A stretch of 64,000 nt of DNA from UBA11574 sp963752565 (GTDB lineage Bacteria; Desulfobacterota; Desulfobacteria; Desulfobacterales; UBA11574), in the NCBI GenBank assembly GCA_963752565.1, contig CAVVZC010000003.1, positions 751,752-815,751 of the forward strand. The letters are read 5' to 3'. Shown in pieces: positions 42,240-50,542 of this stretch. Under the pieces are notes generated by a model that made no database searches, had not been told where the DNA came from, and was given only the letters and a program-made list of their open reading frames with translations. The translations under genes were made by a program, and so were the position numbers. Within the stretch, counting starts at the first letter, position 1; every line of letters starts with the position of its first letter.

Positions 42240-43817
42240 ATGGAAATCCAACAACAGACAAAACTCTTTCAGGCCATGGAGAATCCGAATTTTTACCCTC
42301 ATCCCGCGAGTCGCATCGAACAGCGAGAAACGCACATTTCTAAAGTCTTTCTTACCGGCGATTATGTATACAAGATCAAAAAACCCGTCAACCTGGAATT
42401 TCTCGATTACACTACCCTGGAAAAGCGTCGAGATTATTGCCGTCAGGAAGTTATCCTGAATCGTCGCCTGACACACAATGTTTATCTTGATGTTGTCGCC
42501 ATCACCTTAAAAGACGGCGAGTATTTTATGGAAGGGTCGGGCAATCCCGTTGAATATGCTGTTAAAATGCGTCAACTTCCTGATAATCGTTCCATGGTCA
42601 ATCTGTTGAAAAAAACAAAAATTGACAGAAAGGACATTGAGGATCTTGCTTTAATTCTATCTAATTTTTATAGTCAAGGTTCTTCCTATAGCCAAGTCCA
42701 TTCCTCCGGGGCATGGAAAAACATTCAGGCGAATTGTGAGGAAAATTTCAAACAGACGATGGCATTCGCCGGGGAAATGCTTGATAAACGAATATTTCAA
42801 ATTATTCAATCCGCTACACTCTCTTTTTTGCGCAGACGAAAAGAGCTTTTTGACCATCGGAGTGAAAGTGGAAAAATTCGGGACTGCCACGGTGATCTGA
42901 GAACCGGCCATATCTATTTTGCCGATGATGGGATTCAGATCATTGACTGCATCGAATTTAATGATCGTTTCAGATATCATGATATCGCGTCAGATATAGC
43001 ATTTTTAGCAATGGATCTCGATTACGAGGGTTTTCCACAGATTGCTAGCCATTTTTTAAATGCCTATGTTAAATACTCAAAAGATCAGGATGTATTTGTT
43101 CTAATCGATTTTTACAAATGTTATAGAGCTTTTGTGCGGTGCAAAGTAAATTGCATGCGTCTTCAGGAAGGTGGCTTAACCGAACAAAATAAAAGGAAGC
43201 TCCTTAAAGAGACCATGAAGTATTTAGACCTTGCTTACCAGTATGCTGTGAAGTTCACACGTCCCACACTATGGGTGGTGTGTGGTATGCCGGGCTCAGG
43301 TAAGAGTACGATTTCAAAAGAACTTTCTAGGGTATTTGGAATAAAAATATTGAATTCAGATGTGATTCGTAAGGAATTGTTCGAAATGAAGCCTGTTGAT
43401 TCATCGGACGTGCCAATTGAAGAAGGTATTTATTCAAAAAACGCCAGTGGGATTACATACGGCAAACTCCTACTATTGGCCCAGGAAGAGATTGAAAAGG
43501 GAAATTCTGTTATTTTGGATGCAACATACGCTAATGAGCATCATCGTGATGAAGTTTTACGCATGGCAAGCGATAAGGACATTAACATCATCTTTGTAGA
43601 ATGTGTATTAAAAGAAAAGTTGCTAAAAGAGCGCCTGTCGAATCGAAAGACTGGATTTCAGATTTCCGATGCACGTCTACACCATTTTGAATACTTCAAA
43701 GAGAAATTTAAGCCGTTTAATAAAGTAGGTGATACAATGCATATTTGTGTTAATACTGAAAAGACACTGGAAAAGTGCATGCAGCAGATTCTTGGCAAGG
43801 ATTATATAGTCGCTTAA
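42240..43817 (+). CDS. Phosphotransferase-like/P-loop kinase fusion protein
   Basis: A 525-residue two-domain protein. The N-terminal domain resembles aminoglycoside phosphotransferases (VYKIKKPVNLEFLDYTT, RDCHGDLRTGHIYF catalytic loop, IIDCIEFNDRFRYHDIASDI). The C-terminal domain (from about 345) is a P-loop kinase: VVCGMPGSGKSTISKELSR, LNSDVIRKELF and SVILDATYANEHHRDEVL, as in COG0645-type kinases. The fusion is widespread; the substrate is unknown. A decayed enhancer pair lies upstream. Next gene is a tandem universal stress protein. Confidence 0.85.
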   Translation: MEIQQQTKLFQAMENPNFYPHPASRIEQRETHISKVFLTGDYVYKIKKPVNLEFLDYTTLEKRRDYCRQEVILNRRLTHNVYLDVVAITLKDGEYFMEGSGNPVEYAVKMRQLPDNRSMVNLLKKTKIDRKDIEDLALILSNFYSQGSSYSQVHSSGAWKNIQANCEENFKQTMAFAGEMLDKRIFQIIQSATLSFLRRRKELFDHRSESGKIRDCHGDLRTGHIYFADDGIQIIDCIEFNDRFRYHDIASDIAFLAMDLDYEGFPQIASHFLNAYVKYSKDQDVFVLIDFYKCYRAFVRCKVNCMRLQEGGLTEQNKRKLLKETMKYLDLAYQYAVKFTRPTLWVVCGMPGSGKSTISKELSRVFGIKILNSDVIRKELFEMKPVDSSDVPIEEGIYSKNASGITYGKLLLLAQEEIEKGNSVILDATYANEHHRDEVLRMASDKDINIIFVECVLKEKLLKERLSNRKTGFQISDARLHHFEYFKEKFKPFNKVGDTMHICVNTEKTLEKCMQQILGKDYIVA

Positions 43818-43858
43818 GGGTCATAGTCTTACAACTTATGGCCGAAAAGGAGAATAAA

Positions 43859-44846
43859 ATGTTTAAAAAAATATTGGCGGCAACAGATTTGGTAACAATT
43901 TGTGATGCGTCGGTTTTAACAGCTGCACAAATTGCTAAACAAAACAATGCAAAATTACACATTCTTCATGTGTTGGAATCCGCCTCTGCCGAGGATCGTC
44001 ATCTTATTAAGCATTTTATAACAGGAAAAGATATTATTACCAGTGCAGATTACGAGAAAACCGTTAGGGAAGAAATAAATAAAGTATATATCGGAGTTTT
44101 GAAACCTTCTGTTAATTATGAAATCAGAGTAACTTCCGGTTTCCCCTGGGAGGAAATCTTGAGATGGACAAGAGAGGCAGGTGCAGATCTGATGGTGTTA
44201 GGCCCCCATTCTACAAGGGCTGAAGAGAAAGGTGTGGTTAGAATAGTCGGAAAGATTGGCAGCACTGTAGAAGGTGTTATCATGCATGAAAATTGTCCGG
44301 TATTAATTGTTAACCCGTCAATCCAAAAGGAAAGCTTGAAGTTTAAAAGGATTTTGGTGGGTATCGACTTCTCAAAATCCTGTGAATGTGCATTATGTTT
44401 TGCAGTAAAATTAGCTCAGAAATACGGTTCAAAACTTTTTCCATTTCACATGATACCCGTCCCTCCGCTACCCAAATACTCCAGGGCTGATTATGAGGCA
44501 GATACTGATACGGCGAAAAAAAGACTCAAAGAATTTTGCCGTGAGTTCCTCGAGAGAGACAGATCATGAATATATTGTTTGGGGAGGTGCGTTGCCCCAT
44601 CTGGAAATATTAAAGTGCGCCGAAAAAAAAGATGCGGATCTGATTGCAATGGGGTCTCATACAAAAGAAAAGGCCGGAAAATGGTATGCCGGGAGTGTGG
44701 TGGAACGCGTTAGCTTCCGGTCAAAATGTGCAGTCGTCGTCGTCACCGATCCTGAAGTTTTATTAACATGGGAAGACAGTTTAACAAAAAGAATACAGGC
44801 AAAAAAGGATTCGGACAGGTCAATCCGTGTTTTTACCAAGAAATGA
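43859..44846 (+). pseudogene. Tandem universal stress protein, frameshifted in domain 2
   Basis: AAAAGGAGAATAAA and an ATG at 43859 start FKKILAATDLVTICDASVLT. Domain 1 has VLGPHSTRAEEKGVVRIVGK and a degenerate loop. Domain 2 starts FKRILVGIDFSKSCECAL; its frame shifts near 44560 and resumes in the other frame (GGALPHLEILKCAEKKDADL, MGSHTKEKAGKWYAGSVVER) to 44846. Organised like the intact protein at 6226. One indel only, so it may be a sequencing error. Confidence 0.8.
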
Positions 44847-45037
44847 TGTATAATCTCTATAATTCATGAATTTTGAAGCATATGATATGAAAGCTGAATT
44901 AGGCTTTAAGAAAACAATCAATGATTGATTAACAAAAGATCTCTCTCTTTCTATTTCGTAATTTCTTAATAACCACCCTATAACTTTCTATCCCCAGCAA
45001 CTATTGTCCCTATGTTTATTCTTTATTGATCCTTCAA

Positions 45038-45078
45038 ATTCGCAATATTTCTAAAAGAAATATCGTAATTATTCTAAA
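45038..45078 (+). promoter_or_regulatory. Paired enhancer dyads, divergent variant
   Basis: ATTCGCAATATTTCTAAA at 45038 and TATCGTAATTATTCTAAA at 45061, 23 bp apart; proximal copy 101 bp before the promoter. Spacing is exact although the sequence has drifted. Confidence 0.68.
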
Positions 45079-45161
45079 CATAGCCGCAAAATATGAACTA
45101 CTATCACATCTTAAAAACCAATCTATTTGAAATAACATCACTTATTAGCATTAGCTCCTTG

Positions 45162-45176
45162 TGGCATGTTTTATGC
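45162..45176 (+). promoter_or_regulatory. Sigma-54 promoter
   Basis: TGGCATGTTTTATGC, 48 bp before the MinD-type fragment. Confidence 0.78.
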
Positions 45177-45223
45177 TAAAGATATGCTACAGAATAGAAA
45201 ATAACAACAGGAGATCAGTTAAG

Positions 45224-45463
45224 ATGAATATAACAGTTGCCATCGGCAAAGGCGGAACAGGTAAAACAACGTTTGCAGTCAACTTAGCCTATGCTTTGGC
45301 TGATCGCGGAAAAACGGTCCGGCTCATGGATTGCGATGTCGAGGAACCAAACGCGCATTTGTTTGTTCGGCCGCGGTTCACCCAAGAAGAGTCCGTAACC
45401 GTCCATCCTCTGATTAATGCTGCACACCAAGCGTTAGGGAAATTAAGGGCGGCCACAAAGTAA
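45224..45463 (+). pseudogene. Truncated MinD-type ATPase N-terminus, second copy
   Basis: ATG (CAGGAGATCAGTTAAG upstream) opens NITVAIGKGGTGKTTFAVNL and LMDCDVEEPNAHLFVRPRF, then diverges into an unrelated tail (NAAHQALGKLRAATK) and stops at 79 residues. Full-length relatives have about 280 residues with ferredoxin motifs. It occupies the first position of an RpoN operon. It could still be translated, but the ATPase fold would be incomplete. Confidence 0.7.
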
Positions 45464-45568
45464 AAGCTGTTGATGAGTAATCGAAACAAAAGCTCAAGCT
45501 ATGCGTGAAAGTAAATATGAGTTAAATATAGATCTTGCATCACTTTAAACACATAAAGGAGAATTGTC

Positions 45569-46246
45569 ATGTTAGTCAAAAACTGGATGAGCAAACCGGT
45601 GGTCACCATCAATGCAAACGATGCCATGAATGATGCGATTAAGTTATTAAAAAAACACAATATCAATATGCTGCCGGTGATGGAAAAGGGTAAGCTCGTT
45701 GGGATTGTTACGGATCGCGATCTCAAAAGAGCATCCGCATCTGATGCCACAACCCTGGAAATTCATGAACTTTTGTTTTTACTCTCGAATATTAAAATTA
45801 AGGAGATTATGACCAAAAAACCCATCACGGTTCCTTTTGATTATACGATCGAAGAGACTGCAGAAGTCCTATTAAGGCATAACATATCCGGAGTGCCGGT
45901 GGACGATCATTATGGAGATATCGTTGGAGTAATAACCAAAAACGATCTTTTCAAAATCATTATTTCAATGACCGGCGAAAAAAAAAGGGGTATCCAATTT
46001 GGCATGGAGTTAGAAGACCGGCCGGGTTCTATCAAAGAAGTAGCGGATATCATCCGAGAATACGGGGGGCGTATGGCAAGCATCCTGACGTCTTACGATA
46101 TGGTTCCGAAAGGATTTCGCCGGGTGTATATCCGCATGTATGGTATCGATCGCTTTAAGGTCAATAGGCTTAAGAAAGCACTAGAAGAAAAAGCATTGCT
46201 GCTTTACATCGTAGATTGCAGTGAAATTCGTCGGGAGATTTATTAG
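45569..46246 (+). CDS. CBS pair plus ACT-like domain protein (AcuB-type)
   Basis: A 225-residue protein: CBS 1 (VKNWMSKPVVTINANDAMND ... LVGIVTDRDLKRA), CBS 2 (IKEIMTKKPITVPFDYTIEE ... IVGVITKNDLFKI) and a C-terminal ACT-like domain (GIQFGMELEDRPGSIKEVAD). The architecture matches AcuB-type proteins that bind nucleotides and small ligands. AAAGGAGAATTGTC precedes the ATG. Confidence 0.9.
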   Translation: MLVKNWMSKPVVTINANDAMNDAIKLLKKHNINMLPVMEKGKLVGIVTDRDLKRASASDATTLEIHELLFLLSNIKIKEIMTKKPITVPFDYTIEETAEVLLRHNISGVPVDDHYGDIVGVITKNDLFKIIISMTGEKKRGIQFGMELEDRPGSIKEVADIIREYGGRMASILTSYDMVPKGFRRVYIRMYGIDRFKVNRLKKALEEKALLLYIVDCSEIRREIY

Positions 46247-46320
46247 ATCGAATTTTCATCAATATTTCTACCTGACATAGAGTATGTTTAGATACATTAA
46301 AGCATATATGGCGGAAGCAT

Positions 46321-46826
46321 GTGAAACAAATATTCAATATATTAATAGCTGACCGAAATTCTCATATCAGAAAACTCCTAAAACGAGAAATGATTGCAGA
46401 AGGTTATCGGGTTCGATTGCTGAAAATGGCCGGCAACTTCTTAAATGGGTATATCATGATGAACATCTTCATCTTTTGATCATAGATCCATACTTGCCCG
46501 ATTTAGATATCTTATTTCTCATGAATAAGTTACATGATCGAATCCAGATATTGCCGGTAGTGCTTCATACTTTTCTTTCATATTATTATGACTATTCGGG
46601 ATTGTTACGGCTCTTTCCTTTTGTGGAAAAACAGGGTAATAGTATTGAGCATCTTAAAGAAGTAGTCTTTGGTGTCCTGCAAAAACACTATTCTAAGCAG
46701 ATTCAAGATTGCAAAGGAATCCCAAAATCTGTGTTTTCTTCCATAAAGCATACTATCTCTATGATAATTCTCTTCATCGAATTGTATCGATACTTATACC
46801 AATCATCGGCGATTCCGTATTTATGA
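46321..46826 (+). pseudogene. Receiver-domain protein, frameshifted
   Basis: A GTG start (46321) opens KQIFNILIADRNSHIRKLLK. The frame breaks near 46415, and the rest lies in another frame (LLIIDPYLPDLDILFLMNKL, carrying the acceptor Asp) to 46826. The last 124 bp overlap the convergent gene at 46703 and encode a tail without receiver character, so the original 3' end was probably lost. Last gene of the operon from 45162. Confidence 0.6.
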
Positions 46827-47194
46827 ATATAGTTGTTGAACCTATTAAAAGCGCCTCCACCAAAAATCGCCTGGCACAAGGATTTAGAGATCTTCTCGTC
46901 ATTTAAGGAAATACAGAAGTTTTCCATTGTACTGTACTCATGGTAAACGAACTTTCCAGGGATTGCGATGTATTTCTCTTCTTTCTCATCGGCCAGAATT
47001 TTTCGGGCTATCTGGATCTGTTCTTTTTGCCGCTCGGGATAGCCTCCCAACTCGTCACTCTCCATAGCAGCACGCAATTGTTCCTTGGATATAGAAAATA
47101 GTTCGCCGCTTTCTCTATTAAGATAACACGCGGTGTTGTGTGCTTGAAAACTTATACAGTTGATAATGTCACTGACGTTCACGCGTGGTCTCAT
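46703..47194 (-). CDS. UPF0158-family protein
   Basis: About 163 residues starting MRPRVNVSDIINCISFQAHN, with ACYLNRESGELFSIS and a helical C-terminus (KSLCQAIFGGGAFNRFNNYI, DDWYKYRYNSMKRIIIEIVC) typical of UPF0158 proteins, whose function is not settled. The ATG at 47194 has GGAG at good spacing; the frame is open to 47221. Convergent overlap with the receiver relic. Confidence 0.75.
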   Translation of the reverse strand: MRPRVNVSDIINCISFQAHNTACYLNRESGELFSISKEQLRAAMESDELGGYPERQKEQIQIARKILADEKEEKYIAIPGKFVYHEYSTMENFCISLNDEKISKSLCQAIFGGGAFNRFNNYIHKYGIADDWYKYRYNSMKRIIIEIVCFMEENTDFGIPLQS

Positions 47195-47243
47195 TTTTGC
47201 TCCAAGAAACATAAGGCACATTTAATTTGACGTTTCGGATATT

Positions 47244-47783
47244 CTATCCGGCCAGTTGGACTGTATAATAGGCCGCTTCAGGGCAAAACTTTTTCCTTGC
47301 CTGGTTCCTCGTTTCTACTTGTTTTAACAATTTCAGTTTCATTTCATAAAAAATGTGAAAGTCCTGATCACCAAGGAATGTAAAATTTTGTGTAATTTTT
47401 AAGCCAAATTTTTCATATAGCTTAACTGCACTTCTGTTTGCACTATTTACTTTTAAGCCAACTTCTTCGATATCATCTTTCGAAAATATCCTGAGGCTTG
47501 CTTCTAATAGCTCTTTAGCAACGCCTTTGCCTCTGTGGTCGGGATGTACTGCAATTCTTAATATTTCTGCGCTTATTCCGAGATCGCATATACAAGCAAC
47601 CAGGTAACCCATAATTTCTTTCTGTTCAATAACGAAAAAAATGTCCTTTAATGCGATTTTAAAGGTATGAGGGGTCCAAGGAGTTGGGAATGACAATTGA
47701 TCGATTTCTACGACTCTGTCCAGGTCCTCCTCAGTGGCGGACCTGATTGCTGTAATATGCTCTGAATCATGCATATTCATCAT
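47244..47783 (-). CDS. RimI-like GNAT acetyltransferase
   Basis: A 179-residue acetyltransferase: IRSATEEDLDRVVEIDQLSF, ILRIAVHPDHRGKGVAKELL with the acetyl-CoA loop RGKGVA, and VNSANRSAVKLYEKFGLKIT, which matches RimI-type N-terminal acetyltransferases. A GAGGAGGG site lies upstream; three in-frame ATGs (47783, 47780, 47774) compete, the last having the best spacing. Upstream are two spaced palindromes at 47931-47977. Confidence 0.85.
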   Translation of the reverse strand: MMNMHDSEHITAIRSATEEDLDRVVEIDQLSFPTPWTPHTFKIALKDIFFVIEQKEIMGYLVACICDLGISAEILRIAVHPDHRGKGVAKELLEASLRIFSKDDIEEVGLKVNSANRSAVKLYEKFGLKITQNFTFLGDQDFHIFYEMKLKLLKQVETRNQARKKFCPEAAYYTVQLAG

Positions 47784-47930
47784 GCCCTCCTCGTATTTGA
47801 CTCTTTGTCACATATCCTTAAGCGGATTTTCTTTCTAATTATTAATACAGCAACCATCGTGCCATTAAGCCTAATTTGTTTAATATATTGATATCATATG
47901 GATTATATATCTTTTCGAAGTGCCAGAACC

Positions 47931-47977
47931 ATTGCATAAATGCAATTTTATCACCCCAAGTATTGCATTAATGCAAT
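47931..47977. promoter_or_regulatory. Tandem palindromic operators
   Basis: ATTGCATAAATGCAAT (47931-47946) and ATTGCATTAATGCAAT (47962-47977), the second a perfect 16-bp palindrome. Centres are 31 bp apart, about three helical turns, as expected for cooperative dimer binding on one DNA face. They lie 150-190 bp upstream of the RimI-like gene. Confidence 0.65.
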
Positions 47978-48340
47978 TATACAAAACACGCCACAATCAT
48001 CAACTTTTATTGCCTCTTTTGATAATTCAATTGTAGACACAAAGTCTGGACTTTTCGGTACCTAATTTATAAAATAAGTTTTTGATCCTTCCCATTTACC
48101 TTTTTCATACTTTCCCATTTAACCTTCAGCAGTTACACACATTACCTATTTTTTATATAATTTAGTATAAAAAAGCATAAAACTCATCAAAAGATGAAAT
48201 AAGTTCCACTGAGAGAGTGGCATAAAATTACATACAACTATGAATAAAAATTCCACAAATTATTGATACCATTGATATTTATTGACATCCACCTCTTTAT
48301 TTGCTTATATAAAGTTTCAAAAAATTTTATACCAAGAAAA

Positions 48341-48384
48341 TGCCAAACCCCGAGAAATCGAGTGACAGGACGCTACGGGTCTTA
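48341..48384 (+). ncRNA. Possible c-di-GMP-I (GEMM)-like riboswitch
   Basis: TGCCAAACC, a GAAA-capped stem (CGA-GAAA-TCG) and GGACGC...ACGGGTCT occur in the order seen in GEMM riboswitches. The AAAGCC segment between GGACGC and ACGGG is missing, so this may be a degenerate or chance match. It is 290 bp upstream of a CsgG/TPR-like surface-protein gene, a typical kind of target. Confidence 0.35.
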
Positions 48385-48672
48385 ATTTTCTCGCTTACCT
48401 TATTCTAAAATATATCTCTACTGGCAAAAATGACCCAGTTGTCGAATGTGACATCGTCAAGATTTCATAACGGGCTGTATGGTTCTTTTATTTTTGGGAT
48501 AGAAGGTGTGCAAATAGTTACTTCCTTTCAAGATCCATACTTCATTATTCCATTTGAGATGAAATATGATGTCTATAAACACACGATAAATTTCAATAAC
48601 TTGTAAATATTCCGAGATGTTTAATTATTGATAAAAGCTACGTTTCTAACAGTTCCACCAAAGGATATTGCG

Positions 48673-50436
48673 ATGATCAGATTTCTAAATCGAGGACAGA
48701 AGATGTTCATAGGCATTGTCTGTTTAATGATTTATTGCATGGTAGGATTTCCCATTTCCAACTCGATCGACGTCGGCGCTGCGGAACCTGCTAACATATC
48801 TATGGATCGATCTCAGATGCCCGATCAGCCGGAAATTACGCCGTTCAGAACTGCTCAGGTTTACTTCTTGGAAATGCTCGAAAAAACGCCGCCGACGGAT
48901 GACGAAGCGGTGAAGCTGTCTAAGAAAGAAAAGAATAAACTGGTGGAACAGGGTGTAATCCAGTTCCATGAAGGGGAACGTGCTCAGGCCAAAGAGACCC
49001 TTGAGCAAGCCAAAACGGTATTCCCTACAAATTATACCGTTCCCTACTACCTGGGACTGATTTATTTGGAAGAGGGTTGGAGGTCGCGACGCGATTGCCG
49101 AGTGGCAGCAGTATGTCTTGATGGATCCGAAAAGCGAAGACTCCATGAAAATTCGCAAGTACCTCACCTTGCTGATTCGTGAGGAAGCCGTGGAATATGC
49201 CAAACAGGCCGTAGCCAATGAAGCCGATCTGCTCCGCGGCCCGGTGGCTGATAATACCGTCGCTGTCACTACGTTTAATAATCTGGGTTCCGAAAATCTC
49301 GGACCGCTGGGTAAAGGGATGGCCGCTATGCTGATTCATGACTTGGCTCAGGTTCCTGACTTACAAGTTGTGGAACGGATCAAATTACAGACCTTGCTCA
49401 AAGAAATGAATCTTGGAACCTCTGGGCTGGTTGATCAGAAAATCGTTCCCAAGGTTGGAAAACTATTGAAAGCCAAACATGTTACAACTGGAAACCTGGT
49501 TGATCTTGAGAAGGAAAATCTTCAGATTGCATCAGCGTTGTTTGATACAGAGCAGATAGAAAGTATCAGCACCCAGGAAGCCCAGGGAGCGATGAAACGG
49601 TTTTACGATCTGGAAAAGGAGATTGCCTGCAGCATTATTGAAGACCTCGGCCGTGATTGTAGCAAAATGCCGGGTGCGTTTGGCAAGATTCATACCAAAA
49701 GCCTGGCGGCACTGACCTCGTTCTCTGTGGGTCTGGATTATCTTGATCAAGAGAAATACGATGAAGCCAGAGAGGAGTTCCAGAAAGCCCTTGATGAGGA
49801 TCCCAAGTTCGATCTGGCAAAAGAGGCTCTGGTGTTCACTCCCTCTCTCCGCGATGCTGCTCATGACTGCATCACAGATGATTTTAACGCTTTCGTCCAG
49901 TGGTGCGTCATCTACTGCCTTCGGTTCTGCTTCTGCCGATGTTACGGTTGATGATGACGGTGGTGGTGTGGGAGCCTTAGGGGGTACAACAATAGCTATT
50001 GCTGGAGCTGCCGCTGCAATCGGCGTGGCGTTCGGTATCGGTGGCGGTGGCGGTGGTGACGAAAGCAGCCCCTCACCCTCAGCTGGACAGCCAAGTGTAC
50101 TGAATTTGACAGGAGACTGGGTCGGAACTTGGAGCGACTCAAGTGAAACTGGTAGTGGCAACATCTCATTAAGTCTAATTCAAAATAACACCTCAGTTAC
50201 CGGCAATGTATCCATTACTGGTTCTAAATGTATATCGACAGGTACTCTCTCTGGAACCGTTGTAGGGAACACCCTGGAGTCAGTTATTCAGACAGGAACA
50301 GACACAGCTTCTTTTAATGCCAACTGCACTTCTACTTCGATGAATGGAACATTGGAAGTTACATCTGGGTCCTTGTACCGGAGATACCGGGACTGTTTCA
50401 ACTTCTATAACTGGAGGCATAACCATTAAGTGGTAA
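48673..50436 (+). pseudogene. CsgG-like/TPR secreted protein, several frameshifts
   Basis: Starts IRFLNRGQKMFIGIVCLMIY (signal peptide, ATG after AAAGGAT). TPR-like helices follow (GERAQAKETLEQAKTVFPTN), then in a second frame a CsgG/FlgO-like domain (NNLGSENLGPLGKGMAAMLI, LQVVERIKLQTLLKEMNLGT) and TPR (EKYDEAREEFQKALDEDPKF). A third frame gives a glycine-rich hydrophobic stretch (TTIAIAGAAAAIGVAFGIGG) and a beta-rich tail (LTGDWVGTWSDSSETGSGNI). Shifts near 49080, 49850 and 50370. Probably an envelope-associated secretion component if intact. Confidence 0.7.
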
Positions 50437-50542
50437 TAAAACTATTACTTTTCAGAAGGACCCTTCTGATATCTAACACAGCTTAGGAACAAAAAGATGA
50501 GAAAAATATCTATCTTCAACACGGCAAAGGTTCCCTGAATTT

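Larger units (their letters stand above)
47784..48672. other. Long AT-rich intergenic region
   Basis: Separates the minus-strand acetyltransferase from the plus-strand surface-protein genes. No gene seen. It holds the tandem palindromes at 47931-47977 and a riboswitch-like segment at 48341-48384. Confidence 0.5.
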
